NCBI GenBank assembly: GCA_019916065.1
Contig: CM034244.1
Location: 29,318,471-29,382,470, forward strand
Reading direction: 5' to 3'
Origin: Vitellaria paradoxa
Lineage: Eukaryota; Streptophyta; Magnoliopsida; Ericales; Sapotaceae
Length of the DNA: 64,000 bases
Both the position numbers and the translations under genes were made by a program. Each line of letters opens with the position of its first letter. The stretch's first letter is position 1. Shown here piece by piece: positions 45,195 through 58,227 of this stretch. Below the pieces are notes generated by a model. That model made no database searches and was not told where the DNA came from. It saw only the letters and a program-made list of their open reading frames with translations.

Positions 45195-45660
45195 TTTTTT
45201 GGTTTGATAATGGAACAAAATTTACCAAATATACGAAGCCCAACAATTTTTTGATGATCATGGTGTTTTACAAGAATTTACTTACATGAACACACCACAA
45301 CATAATGTTGTTCTTGAATATAAACATCCGCATCTCTTAAATGTTGTTTAATGTTTACTTTTTCAGGCACATCTTCCTCTCTATTTTTAGAGAGACTATA
45401 TCCTTGCGATCACTTACCTTATAAATAAGACTTCGTCCTCTAATCTCTAAATAGACACTCATTTTGAGCTTCCTTGCAAAAAAAAAAACTCTTTTACGAT
45501 TATCTTAGAGTTTTTTTTTTTGTTTTTTGGTGGTGTTTGTTATGCAAAAACCTCACGTTTTGGGCGTCGTAAATTCCAACCCCATGGTGTGGCTTGCATT
45601 TTTTGGGATACCCTCCCTTCCATCATGGGTATCGTCACTTTAATATGCTCACCAAAACCT
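45195..45660 (+). pseudogene. copia integrase remnant
   Basis: Pieces include FDNGTKFTKY (the DNGTEF motif), THHNIMLFLNIN (from the HTPQQNG..E.K region), LINKTSS and, in the next part, GVCYAKTSRFGRRKF matching the copia VFGCLCY...KF region. All are frame-shifted relative to one another and the catalytic Glu motif is damaged. Confidence 0.7.
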
Positions 45661-45738
45661 GTCTCAAGAGAGGTTCTTCTTCTTTTTTTTTTTTTTTTGG
45701 AAAAATTTTTACCTTTTAAGACTCACTCCAAGGATCAA

Positions 45739-45805
45739 CAAAATCTGCCCATTAATCCTTTAAAGCCCACGGTGAGCTTGGCAGGAGATTAATGGGCAGA
45801 TTTTG
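45739..45805. repeat. 19-bp perfect inverted repeat
   Basis: CAAAATCTGCCCATTAATC (45739-45757) is exactly inverted at 45787-45805, with a 29-base loop. It lies in the copia pol remnant just before the SINE. Confidence 0.85.
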
Positions 45806-45842
45806 ACTTCCTTTATTAACACAATCAGACAAACTCATATAC

Positions 45843-45992
45843 GAGCAAGGCCTCTTGGCCTAGTGGCTCATGTACCAACTCTCCGGTTGAGAGGTTGAGA
45901 GTTTGAAACCATAGGCAGGACTGTTGGGGTTGGGGTTCTGAAGCCCTCTCTATGGAGGGCTAGGGATGCTTCACTTGTCAAAAAAAAAAAAA
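45843..45992 (+). mobile_element. tRNA-derived SINE
   Basis: The head GAGCAAGGCCTCTTGGCCTA, with A-box-like GGCCTAGTGGCTCATG and B-box-like GAGAGTTTGAAACC, is followed by a GC-rich body and an A-tail ending at 45992. Flanking TCATATAC and TCACATAC may be the target duplication. About 150 bp, inserted in copia pol. Confidence 0.75.
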
Positions 45993-46274
45993 TATCACAT
46001 ACATGTCCAAGCCCAATCTAACTTACAGCAAAAAGTCCACTCCCAACTCCCAGCCCAATCTTATTAACTTCCCACTCTCGGCCCCATGCCCATCAGCCCA
46101 CCTCAACCTCACCTAAGTACTCCACGCCAAGACCCATTGCCCGCTTCCTTTGGCCCAGCTACTCCAAAGACTTCCCAGTCGCTCGCCAACCAGACCACAT
46201 CCACCCAGCCCAGCGCCCTAACCACCCTGCACCCGAAGAACCGTTAGACCACCCAGTCGTCTCACAGATTACTA

Positions 46275-46880
46275 TTGCCTAACCGTCAATCCTTCACTGC
46301 TGAATCTACTCCTCATCGTTCTTTGGTACAACCCACCCACTCACTCAATAATTTTGTTAATTTTAAACATTTTACACAAAAATATTTTTCTCTCCTCACC
46401 GCTTTATCCACTCATCATGATTCTACTTTATACACTGAAGCCATTAAACACTCACATTTGTGTGGTGCCATTTCTAATGAACTTCAAGCCTTAGAAAATA
46501 ATCAAACTTGGACTCTTGTTCCTCTCCCTTTCCATAAAAAAACCAATCGGATGTAAATGAAATTTTAAAACAAAAGTTCACGCAAATAGCTAAGCTCGTC
46601 GTCGCCCGCTGCTTATTATTCATCGTTGTTGCACCCCATTGGTACATCCATCAGCTAGATGTTCATAATGCATTCTCGTGTGGGGATTTGGATGTGAAAG
46701 TTTACATATCCCTGCCTTCTGGATATGGCCCTTAAGGGGGAGTTCATTGTTTTTCGCCTACAAAAGTTATTGTATGGCCTCTAACAAGTTTCGCACAATT
46801 GGTTCTCCAAATTGTTCACCATTTTATTTTTAGCTGGTTTTACCCAGTCATGTGTAAATCATTTTCTCTTTACTTGTACT
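46275..46880 (+). pseudogene. copia reverse transcriptase remnant, 5' part
   Basis: An open stretch 46275-46556 ends with ISNELQALENNQTWTLVPLP, matching the start of copia reverse transcriptase (EEL.ALE.N.TW.LV.LP). After a stop the frame gives HQLDVHNAFSCGDLDVKVYI and LPSGYG, the QLDV.NAFLHG motif with catalytic Asp retained. It is broken by stops. Confidence 0.8.
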
Positions 46881-46916
46881 CATGGGGCACAATAGATTGT
46901 TGTTCTTTATGTGGAC

Positions 46917-47777
46917 TAGAGACGAGGTGAGGATTTTTGGTTAGGAGAAGTTAATTTTTTCTTTTTTAGGTTGAATTTAGGCTTAAAAAAATTATAATTA
47001 ATATTATAAATTACATATAGCGAATAAAAAATAAATTAATATATATGTATAAATGGACTTTCAAATTTTGGATCATGGAGGTGTTTTGAGTGCCAAATTT
47101 TGACAAAAACAAAGTAGGTAAAATTTAAATTGTTGGATGTTTAGTATGTTTTCTTGAAAAGTGCAAAAAGTTAAGAAGTTGGAAAATTTTGATAAAAATT
47201 GATAAAGTTAAAAATTTTTGGTAAGAATTAGATATTTTGGTAATGTTAGCGAAAGTTGGTAAAAGTAAGAAAATTTTGAAAAAATAGAGATTTTTACTAT
47301 GAAGAAAGTTGATAAAAGTTAGAGATTGTTAGATAAAACGCATTGAAAAGTGCAAAAAGTTAATAGAAGTTGGAAATTTTTGATAAAAATTGATAAAGTT
47401 AAAAATTTTTGGAAAAAATTAGATATTTTGGTAAAGTTAGCGAAAGTTGGTAAAAGTAAGAATAATTTGAAAAAATAGAGATTTTTACTATAGAGAAAGT
47501 TGATAAAAGTTAGAGATTGTTAGATAAAATTGAAAATTTTTTCACTCCAAACGACTCCTATATATAATAATTAAAAAAATAGTTAAAGGTTTAAGGAGAT
47601 TGATCTATAACTTATTTTTTCTAATCCAAAAATTTATATATACTAATGATAATGTTTTCCTACGGGCTAAACTTTAATATAAATTTTTTGTAATTAAAAA
47701 TTTGCATGTATAGACAACATTTTTCAAAATTTAGAAAAGCCATGACCACCTTTTGCCTCTAGGGAGTTCCATCCTTG
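46917..47777. mobile_element. non-autonomous hAT-like element in copia pol
   Basis: Flanks ATGTGGAC (46909-46916) and ATGTGGAT (47778-47785) form an 8-bp duplication with one change, inside the reverse transcriptase YVDD region. Ends TAGAGACGAGGTGAGG and, inverted, CAAGGATGGAACTCC resemble the CAGGGACGGA-type hAT terminus. The 861-bp interior is non-coding and holds another MITE-like insertion. Confidence 0.65.
47077..47558. mobile_element. MITE-like element with a 189-bp tandem duplication
   Basis: Ends GGAGGTGTTTTGAGTG and, inverted, GGAGTCGTTTGGAGTG match well. Within it, the unit starting GAAAAGTGCAAAAAGTTA at 47156 repeats at 47345 with few changes. It is nested in the non-autonomous hAT element. 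Confidence 0.6.
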
Positions 47778-48706
47778 ATGTGGATGATCTTCTCCTTACA
47801 GGTACCAACCTTTTCTCTATCAAATAACTTAAAAGCATTCCTTATTACTCATTTCAAAATCAAAGATCTTGGCCATCTCAAATATTTTTTTGAGTATTGA
47901 AGCAACTCGTTCTCCTAAAGGCATCTTTATAAATCAAAGAAAATATGCCTTGGTCTTCCTCGCGAACTCTGGTCAACTAGGTTGTCGCCCCACTACCACT
48001 CCCATGGAATGACATCTCAAATTGAATAATGACATAGGTGACCTCTCTGATCCTAGCCTTTACCGCCATCTCGTAGGACGGTTTATTTATTTGACTGTCA
48101 CCAAGCTTGACATTACCTTCGCGATTAACATCCTCATTCAATTTATGCAAGGTCCACGGTTTCCTCTTCATGAAGCCGCTATTCGGGTGTTATTGTATAG
48201 TAATTAAAACCACTCCAGCTTATAGTATTTTGTTTCCAATCTCTAACGCATTGTCAATTTCCACCTTTACTAATTCTGATTGAGCAAGTTGTCCAATAAC
48301 TCGTCGCTACACAACCGCATTCTTGGTTAAAATTGCAACAATCTCATTTCTTGGCTCACTAAAAGAAAGCCCGGGTCTCTTGCTCTTCTGTTAGGGTTGA
48401 ATACCGTACAATGCCAATTATTACTTGTGGATTGATTTGGTTAAAGATTCTCTTTTTGGATTTCAGCCTCATTTTGAAGGACCTTATTCCTTTATATTAT
48501 GACAACCAAGCAACCATCTACATTGCTTATAATCCAATCTTCCACAAGCATATCAAGCATATTAAAATAAACTGTCACCTTGTTCGTGAAAAAAATTTGG
48601 AATGGTCTAGTATCCTTACATCATGTCTCCTTTGCACTATAACTTGCCAATCTTTTCACGGGGCCCTTGGGGCTTATGTCCTTACAACCTCTGCTTTGGA
48701 GGGGAG
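47778..48706 (+). pseudogene. copia reverse transcriptase 3' part and RNase H remnant
   Basis: In order: ILDVDDLLLTGTN (from the YVDD catalytic box), HFKIKDLGHLKYF, NDIGDLSDPSLYRHLVGRFI, LTVTKLDITFAINIL, then RNase H pieces YYDNQATIYIAYNPIFH and HIKINCHLVREK. These are the canonical copia C-terminal motifs. Several stops and frame changes are present. GGAGGGGAG just before 48707 is the polypurine tract. Confidence 0.8.
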
Positions 48707-48879
48707 TATTAGAAATAATTTAGCAATTTTGAGATATTATAGAATTAAGTTTAATTTGGTCAATTTTGCAACTCCTTTGTTTAGGTAACCCAATTAATTC
48801 TCTCACATCACAGAATTTCAATTACCACACATTATGTAATTTGACTGAGCTTGATTTTAGGATAATCTGATTTCTTAAA
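48707..48879 (+). repeat. 3' LTR of the copia element, 5' piece
   Basis: It begins TATTAGAAATAATTTAGCAA as in the 5' LTR and is cut at 48879 by CACTA element 3. The remainder resumes at 60425. Confidence 0.82.
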
Positions 48880-49299
48880 CACTACTAGAGATTGGGTAAT
48901 CCGCGAGAGTAAAATTCGGGCTACTGCTTATGGCGGTCGCTATAACATTATTAGCGACTACTTTGGGCCGTCGTTTTAATGGTCGTTGCTATTCTAGTGC
49001 GACAAGGTATTAGCGACAGTAAAATTTGGGCGACTGCTATATCTTTGTGGCGACGGATTTAGTGACCACTTAAAGCGGTCGCTAATAGTCTACTTATACT
49101 CGGGCAGAACGCCCCTCTTTTTTTTCCCTCCCTCCCTTCCTCTTTTTCCTCTCCCTCCCTCGCGCTCTCTCCTTTCTCTCCCCTGCCCCTCTCTCCTCCT
49201 CGCTGAGCCACTGCCATCGCCGGACGCCCGCCGCTGCCACTACTGCCGTGGTAGGTCCTTTCTAGCTCCCTCTCTCAAGCTCTCTATCTCTCTTGCTCT

Positions 49300-52200
49300 C
49301 TCTTTCTCTCTCTCTCCTATTTTATTTCACTAACCCTTTTTTTGTGTGTATAAGGGTTTTTTGGAGGCCTTGCCACCACCTGATCAGGTTTGATTTTTTT
49401 TTTTTTTCAGTTTGAAAGTTATTTTTTTTATTTTCTGTTTTTTTTTGTTATTATTGGATTAATGTAAATATATTTTTTTTTGTGGTTGGGCTTTGATGAT
49501 TCATGCATGCATGTATGCATATATTATTTTTTGTGTTTTTTTTTTTAATTTGAAGTTACTTATTTGTTAATTTCATATGCTGTTGATGTTGGATGTTGGT
49601 TGTTTGATTTAATTTTTTGTTTTTTGAATTGTTGGTTCTGGAATGTAATATTGTTGAAATGTTGCTGTCAAATTTTTTTACTGTGTAATGTATTATTTTT
49701 TTATGTATTTTTTTGAATTTTTTTATTTTGATGTTTTGTTATTTTTTAGGGTACTTTTTTTTTTTTTGCGTTAATGGGTGAAAGTAAATTAAAAGAGATG
49801 AAAATATTTGTTGAGAGATGGGGATTATTATTCAATTTAATTTTGTTGTGATTCTTAATTTATTTAAAATAATAATTTTTTTAATTTTAATGAGGAATGT
49901 TTAATTTTTTTTAAATTTGAAAAGTATTATTAGATTAAAAAATTAAAAACACCATTACTGCGTAACAAGCAATATAATAAAATATAATTTTTTTGTCAAT
50001 TTATATCTTTTATTATCATTTGTTAAACTAACTATAAAAAAAATTTTAAATAAGTATGAGTGAAAGGCGACAAAATATTGGTTAAAATAATTATGAACAT
50101 AGTTTTAAAAAGAGAAATGTAATTTTGGACATTTTTTTTAATTTTGTTGAACTAAAAATTTGAAATTATAACGGAGTGAATGTTTTATTAATTTAAGCTT
50201 AAAATTATTTTTAAATTCAAATATTATTATCATTCATTAAACTAACTATAAAAATAATTTTAAATAAGTATGAGTGAAAGGCAACAAAATATTGGTTAAA
50301 ATAATTATGAACATAGTTTTAAAAAGAGAAATGTAATTTTGGACTTTTTTTTTAATTTTGTTGAACTAAAAATTTGAAATTATAACGGAGCGAATGTTTT
50401 ATTAATTTAAGCTTAAAATTATTTTTAAATTCAAATATTTAAACTAGGTATTAAAAAATAATAAAATTAAGTATTAAAAATCAGTATTAAAAATAATAAA
50501 AGTAATTTGATTGAAATATAGTTTTTTGAAATTATAAAGGAGTGAATGCTTAATTTTTTTTAAATTTAAAAATGTGAATTGAAATTAACTCTTTATAAGA
50601 AAATATAATTTATTAAATAATTTTATTTAATAAATTATATATATTATTATCATGGAGTGAAATAATTATCAAAAATATTAAATAAAAAAAGCAAGTTTCA
50701 ACAAATTATGTTATTCTGATTGAGATATAACCATCAATAATTAAAACCATTAAAATGGTTTTAAAAATATATCGAAAAAAGTAATTTTTGACACCTAATC
50801 TATTAAAACAATATGAAAATATTTTCAAGTATTAAAAATAATTTTGGACGAAATATGTTATTTTATTGAAGTGTAGTATTTGAAATTATAAATGAGTGAG
50901 TGCTTAATTTTTTTTTTAATTTGAAAATATAAAAATATGAACAATAATATTTAATATGATTTGGTTTTGAAGTAATGATTAAACAATTAAGAAATTAATT
51001 TTAAATGGGAACAATATTAAAGTAAGATATTTGAAATTATAAATACATAAATGTATAATTTTTAAAAATAAATTGATTAACTTACCTTAAGGAAATTAAA
51101 TTATATTATGATATTCATAATGTTAGACAATAATATTAAAAATATTAAGATTAAGTAAATAATAATATTAAATTATAATTTATAGGTTCATTAAAAATAT
51201 AAATTAAAATTAAGTTATAATAAGATAATATAATTTATTAAATAATTTATATATATTATTATCATTTACTAAAACAATCATGAAAATATTAATTAATGCT
51301 ACCTTAATGAAATTAAATTATATTATAATTTTTTAAAATAAATTAATTATATTATGATATTAAAATTAATTAACATTACGTTTCATAAATTAATTAATGT
51401 TATTACCTTAACGAAATTAATTAAATTAAGTAACATTACGTTAGGGAAATTAAATTATATTATGATATTAATAATATTAGACAAAAATATTAGGAGCAAT
51501 AAGATTAAGTAAATGATAATATTTAAGTTATATTATTAATATTAGTTAAAATATTAAATAATAAAGTAGAGTATTGATAATATAATTATTTTGCATAAAA
51601 TTAAATTGCTTCAATTAATATTGTAATGGTTAGATTTACTTAAATTTTTAAAAATATTTTTATTAGATAATTTATATATATTTTTGTCATTCACTAAAAC
51701 AATTATGAAAAATATTAAATAAAAAGTAGCATAAATAGAAAAAATAATACTAAAAAATATTAATATCGTAATATTTGTTGTTAATTTATTTATTTTGTAT
51801 TAAACAATAATACTAAAAATATTAAGATTAGGTAAATAATAATATTAAATTATAAATTTTAGGTTCATTAAATATTAATATTAGTTAAAATATTAAATAA
51901 TGAATTAGAATATTGATAATATAATTAATTTAGGTAAAATTAGATTATTTCAATTAATATTGTAATGGTTAATTAGATTAGGTTACTCAAATTATTGAAA
52001 ATACTTTTATTATTTGAAATCATAATTTGATTTATGTTATGATGAGCAAATATTAAATTTTTCGTAATAACTATTGTTAATTTATTTATTTTGTATCATA
52101 TTATTTTATTTGTTATATATTTCATATTCGGATAGTTTATTTAAGTATTATTTTTTTAAATAACAATAATTAACTCTAATACTTGAGCTTAATCCAAAAG

Positions 52201-52560
52201 TAAACCCCTAATCTTGCCTAGGCCCAATCCAATATCTTTCTTGGGGTCAGTCCAATCCAACATGAATGCGATAAGAAAATTAGGCCAAATAATAATATTA
52301 TAATATTATTCGTAGGTAATTTACATAATATTATAATATTATTACGTAGGTAATTAATTAGACAAGCAATAGTAGTTAATTAATAATATTTAATTAGTTC
52401 AATTAGTAATTAAAAGTAAACTCCTAATCTTGCCTTACTTAATTGCCTAGGTCCAATTCATATCTAATTCACAATCCCCCAATCTTTCTTGGGCCCAAAC
52501 CAATATCCTATTTAGGCCCAATGAAAAATTTTTGTAAATACTTTATTCTAAGTTCGGAAA
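49300..52560. other. AT-rich 5' intron-like region of CACTA element 3
   Basis: Long AT-rich stretch without coding signs, between the leader (donor near 49250) and the conserved pre-TNPD region (52610-52930, which also exists at 15870-16200 in element 1). Words GTAAACCCCTAATCTTGCCT and GTAAACTCCTAATCTTGCCT near 52200 and 52410 parallel the duplication in element 1. Confidence 0.55.
50011..50437. repeat. tandem duplication, period about 213 bp
   Basis: Both copies contain AAATAAGTATGAGTGAAAGG, TTGGTTAAAATAATTATGAA and TTGAAATTATAACGGAG. The copies are nearly identical, so the duplication is recent relative to the element. Confidence 0.85.
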
Positions 52561-53110
52561 CAAACAGAAATTGAGAACTATTTTATTTTATTCATTTGCA
52601 TACATTTGTGAAACTTAGACCCGTTCGAGAATCTAGTACGCCACCCGTTTGGTCATCCTTAGGCAACGGATTAGGTCTTTGACCAGATTCGTTGTTCTTT
52701 CAATGAATATACGGGGATTGACATACGCGATTCTTGAATTGTCCAGTTTGGACAGTTTGGGAATGCAATTATCCATCCTGCCTTCAACAACTCACGTACT
52801 ATCCTATGTTAGATGGAGTTTCGGTTGACGGCCTATTGTTCTCCAGGTGCATACACAGAGTACGACTGATGTCGTGTTTGTGTTGTGTACTTGGAGAATC
52901 ATGCGGATATGCTGTCGAAATTTTATCTAAGTAGGGGACAAAGGCATTGAGTTGTTGAGTACAAGTTGGATCGTGCATTCTCGAATGGGATAGGACCAAC
53001 CACCCTATAATGAAGAGGTAAAATTTAAGACTGGGTGCTTTGCATATGGCACTATTTTTTAGAATAATGACATTTTATCCTTTTGGGACTCCACAGACAC
53101 TGTAAGCGAG

Positions 53111-56100
53111 ATGGACAAGAGTTGGATTGATTTGCCGAATAGGATGTCCACGGAATATATGGAGGAGATTAATCAGTTTATTGTATTCACCAATGGATTT
53201 CCCAGTGAGTACATTAGTTGTCCCTGCAGAAAGTGTGTTAACCGGTATTACTATACACGGGAGCTTGTTAGGGAGCATCTGATCTGTAATGGGTTCTTGA
53301 AGCAGTATAAATATTGGACTCTCCATGGGAAAGAGTATACCCCCTCTCGTCCGGATGAAACCATTAAGATGGAGGCCGAGGCTACGGAGGAAGCTGATCC
53401 AATGCTCGCGCTGCTAGCTGATATCGTGTGTGGATTGACACATTAAGATAGAGGTGCTGGTATTAATCTGACGGGTGAAACTAATCCCCGCTCAGATGCG
53501 GATGATAAGTCCTTGAGATACTTTGAAGTACTCAATGATGCGCAGACAGAATTATATCTTGGATGTGAGGAATTCAGTAAATTGTCATTCATCGTTGAGC
53601 TGTTACATTTGAAGGCATTGAATCACTAGTCGGATACGTCGTTTAACATGCTACTGCAGTTGTTCCGCAGAGTTTTACCCGCGGTATCTAAGCTTGCTGA
53701 TTCGTATTATCAAGCACGCAAGTAAACTGAGAATTTGGGATTCACATACCAAACTCTGGATGCATATCCCAATAGTTTCATGTTGTTTCAGAATGAGAAT
53801 GCCTACCTCGATACGTGTACCGTGTGTGGGGTTTTGAGGTGGAAGAATGTCGGTACTATCCAAATTTGACAGAATCGTTTGGGTATTTCAAACCGTGGTA
53901 AGCTTGTGGCTGCAAAGCAAGTGCACTATTTCCTACTTAAGCCACGGCTGAAAAGATTTTTCATGTCATCCAAGATTTCTAAACTAATGACATAGCATGC
54001 TGAGAACAGCGGGGAGGACGGGAACTTATCCCATCCAGCAAACTCTCCGGCGTGGAAGGATTTTGATCAAAGACACCTTGAATTTGCTGCATGTTCTCTC
54101 AGTGTGCGGCTTAGTTTGGCTGCTGATGGATTTAACTCATTTGCAGCCATGACTGGGGCAATTCATAATACGTGGCCTATACTGTTAGTTCCATATAATC
54201 TTCCACCTTGGCTGTGCATGAGGCAACCTTTTCTTATTCTGTCGACATTGATTGACAGACCTAAAGGTCTTGGGGATAAAATAGATGTTTATATGCAACC
54301 ATTAATTGAAGAGCTTAATGAATTATGGGTTGACGGTGTGATGACGTTTGACTCAACAAGAAATGAAATGTTTAAACTACAGGCGGCATTACTATGGACA
54401 ATTAACGACTTCCCTGCGTACGCTAACTTATCTGGTTGGAACATGAAAAGGTAGTTTGCATGTCCTTATTGCAATTAGATTAAGAAGTCAACCTGGCTAA
54501 AGTATGGTAGAAAGTAGGCGTACATGTTTCATAGACGCTTCCTACCTCCATTGCATAGGTTTAGGAAGGACAGAGTCTCATTTGACGACACTAGGGAGTT
54601 CGGTCCGGCACCACGAACAATGACCGGGGTTAATTCGTTGGCCCAGATCGAGCAGGTGCAAATAGGAACAATATGTGACTTTCAGGATCTGTTAGCCCCC
54701 CTACCATCTATTTCTGGTACAAATAGGAATCGAACCCATAATTGGAAGAAGAAAAGTATTTTTTATGAGTTGCCCTACTGGAAAGACAACTTACTCAGGC
54801 ACAACTTGGATGTCATGCACATTGAGAAGAATGTTTGCGATAATATATTGTGGATGATCCTTGGTGTAAAGGGGAAATCAAAGGATAATGCTAATACTCG
54901 ACGTGATTTGCAGGAGATGGGATTGAGAACTCCATTGGACTTGTAGGGGAGAGAGTCTAACAGGGCATATATGCCACCTGCACAGTACACAATGAGCAAG
55001 GAGAAGAAAGATGCATTCTTATTAATTCTAAAGAATATGAAGGTACCTGATGGGTATTGCTCAAATATTTCAAAACGAGTGAACATAAGGGAACGGACGT
55101 TACAAGGTTTGAAAAGTCATGACAACCACGTTCTCATTCAACAGTTGCTGCCTATAACAGTAAGGAATTGTCTGCGTAATAATGTGGTGCAGCCGTTGAT
55201 CGAGCTCAGTAACTTCTTCAGGCAATTATGTTATAAAGTAATTCATATAGAAGATTTGAAAGGTCTGCAGGAGATAATTGCTTTGACACTGTGTCATCTA
55301 GGAAATATTTTTTCACCGGTATTTTTTGATGTAATGGTTCACTTGACCGTACACTTAACTGAAGAAGCCCGGCTTGGTGGCCCTATCCAATTTAGGTAGA
55401 TGTATCCGATCGAGCAGTATATAAACACATTGAAGAGGTATGTGCGGAACAAAGCTCGACCGGAGGCATCCATAGGCAAAGGTTATTTGATGGATGAGTG
55501 CATCAATTTTTGTGCTGCATATCTAAACGATGATGTCCAAACAAAGTTTACCAGGCCAGAGCGGATAAATGAAGGTCCTATTGGGGAAGACACGTCATCT
55601 GATCTCAACCACATCGAGTGGATCCAAGCTCATCGGTTCGTGCTTTTCAACACCCAATCAGTTGTGCCATTGACCCAGTAAGTCATGTTTTTATAATAGA
55701 GAAAGTTAATTACACAATATTTGTAATAAAAAATGTATTTATTCTCAATGCAATTTGATTTGCATTGTAGAAGACACATAAACGAGCTAAAACAGAACAT
55801 GCCTCGTGCAATAGACAATCAAATTTGAATGTGCTATTATCAATGTTTTTATGACTGGTTTAAAAACTACGTACGTGTTAAATATTTTCATATACTTTTA
55901 TATATTTTTCACATCACAATGAATTTGTGTTTAATTAATTTATGATAATTTACATTTCATAGATATACAATTTACGAAGTACTACCGATTCTACTTTGAC
56001 CAATGAAATAAATCAACTGGCTGATGGTCCTTACACGACAGCCCGACGTTACACAGCTTGTGACTTCAATGGGTTTCGATTTCGCATCAAGGAAATAGAT

Positions 56101-56569
56101 GATAGGCGAGCTACACAAAATAGTGGCATCGGTTGTCCATTTGTTGACGGTGGTTACTACGACGGCCAATTGAACAACGTTATTGAAATCGTTTATAATC
56201 GCGGTTTAAGATATTTACTATTCAAGTGTGTCTGGCCGATCCAAATTGCAAGTTTAAAACTGATAAGTAGCAATTTAAATTGGTCAATTTCAACAATTTG
56301 TTATACCGAGATGTACGAATAGAATCTGAACCGTACATACTGGCATCCATGGCAGAGCAAGTTTACTATATTGGCGATCGAGCCAATCCCAACTGGCAAA
56401 TTGTGGTTAAAATGTCAAGAAGGGGGTGTATCAGATCGATTGCGATGAGCCAGATATCGATGCATTCGCCCAACAAGCTCTTGACTAAGATGCAATCGTC
56501 CAACGTGATGAAGATGTTAATTGGGTTAGGGACACGGTTGAAGGAGATATGGTTGATTTACATACCTAA
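53111..56569 (+). pseudogene. TNPD-like CACTA transposase pseudogene
   Basis: Likely exons are 53111-55677, 55771-55870 and 55963-56569 (donors GTAAGT and GTACGT, acceptors TTGTAG and TTCATAG). Order of domains: transposase-associated N terminus (DKSWIDLPNRMSTEYMEE), Transposase_21 (LLVPYNLPPWLCM, LWVDGVMTFD, LLWTINDFPAYANLSGW, HRRFLPPLHRFR, HNLDVMHIEKNVCDN), DUF4218 (PPAQYTMSKEKK, MVHLTVHLTEEA, MYPIEQYINTLKRYVRNKA) and DUF4216 (RYTACDFNGFRFR, NFNNLLYRD). The long first exon keeps one frame with ten in-frame stops, at 53444, 53627, 53723, 53867, 53993, 54452, 54476, 54515, 54944 and 55397. Exon 2 has a stop at 55826. Exon 3 has a one-base deletion near 56233 and a stop at 56268. Known role: excision and integration at the CACTA ends. 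Confidence 0.9.
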
Positions 56570-56639
56570 TACAAGATTGTGTACTTTTTTATCCGAACAC
56601 AGTAGTTAATTAACTTTTTTTTTTGTTTTTGAAATTGTA

Positions 56640-58227
56640 ATAAATTTAAATTGCGAACAGTTAGGGAGCCAAGTTCGGACGCTCTAAGAGGAGGACTGCT
56701 CCTAGGACTATGGCTGAGCGCCTCGACCTATCCTGTGCCGGCAGTAGCTCAGCAAATGCTATCCCACCATCACCCCTAATGTTCGCGCGTCCTTCAACGC
56801 ACAATCAGGCACCTTCAGTGTCTGGCTATACGGAGGCAGGTAAAGTTCGTTAGTTTCAGATTTTATCTTATCCATTAACAGTAGTTATTCCGTATAAACT
56901 TATCACTTAACATTTTATTTGCAACAGATTTCCCCACTTCGAGTAGGCCTTCGAGGTCCCGCAGAGGGCCCTCGAGGGATTGCCGCAGTGGAACTGCGGC
57001 TCCTAGTGGATGACCGTTCAGTGGGATGACACGCCCCACCCAGTAGGGAAGGATGGATGGTCTTTGATTTCACAACTCGGACATTTGGTCCAGAATCCGA
57101 TCAGAGTCCCGTTGACCACCCTCGAGTGGGATCGTTTCCCAGATTCTACGTTCCCACTCGAGGGTCTATGGACCGAGGTGCAGGTATGAATTTTTTTCAA
57201 TTTCATTTATACGTGGTTTCTATGCTGAAACTTGTAATATAAATAATATTCTATAATTTGTCCTTTTTAGGGCAATGTAATTGATATTCCTCTAGACTTC
57301 TGAGACGTTATGTTCGCCAAGTGTCGGAAGATGTGGTCGGATCATAAAAATAAGATTAAAGAGAAATACTAGAAGGGTCATGAGAATGACCCTGACATCC
57401 TCCAGCAGGTCCCATCGGGCGTTCTTCCCCACCAGTGGGTTAAGCTCGTCAGGTATTGGTCGAGCCCCGAGGCACAGGTGAGTAGATTGCGAGTTGATTT
57501 TTTCCCTTAAGTTTTGATGTTATAAAACGTAAATTACAAAAACTAATCGAGAAAAACTTAAAATAGGCGGAGGCCCAGAGACACTCGCGAAATCGAAGAA
57601 TGCAGGGCCTGGGCCATAAGGAGGGGACTCGACACTTTTCTCAAGTTCGCCACGAGGTAAAAACGTTAGCCTACCACGCCAATTGTGACTTTTTTATTTT
57701 TATATTTTACCATAGTAAATTATTAACATATAATTTACCTTTTAACAGAGAACAAAGGGTGGCCTGAGGACTGATCGGATGTCCATGTGATTAGCAACTT
57801 GACGTACTGATTCGCCGGAGGTTCAGCGCATACAAGTAATTAATTTTAATATTTTACCCAATGAACATATAGTTTAATTTTGCTTTCGATAATATAGTTA
57901 CTTATCTTGTTTTTTCCATATCGGCTTGTTTGCATTAGGCGCAGTTTAATGCACGTTTGGATGAGCTGCCGCCGAATGAGAAGGAGTCTGAGGAAAGGAG
58001 GGACGAGATATTTTTCTCCATCTTCAACGCGATGGTCATGGATACACGCTTATGCGGGGCACAGGTATTCCACGCCGATCCATCACACAAGCAAAATCAT
58101 CTTCTCAAGCCAGACGTCGCAACCAGGATCTACTCTAGACCTTTCGAGCTAATATGGACGCGTGAGAGGCATCACTTCGGGCCGAGATGATGGCTGAGAT
58201 GGAGAGGCGCCTATCTCAGAGTCAGAG
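56640..58227 (+). pseudogene. TNPA-like (Transposase_24-type) pseudogene
   Basis: A multi-exon remnant. Recognisable pieces are AERLDLSCAGSSS from the ATG at 56709, KMWSDHKNKIKEKY and GHENDPDILQQVPSGVLP near 57310-57430, VKLVRYWSSPEAQ, then LDELPPNEKESEERRDEIFF near 57957, and MMAEMERRLSQSQS at the 3' end. This is the layout of plant Transposase_24 proteins (central WxxxVxYW-type block and C-terminal coiled coil). Splice-like junctions occur at 56842, 56927, 57183 and 57476. Stops are present in the expected frame, so it is not functional. In known CACTA systems the partner protein binds subterminal repeats. Confidence 0.7.
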
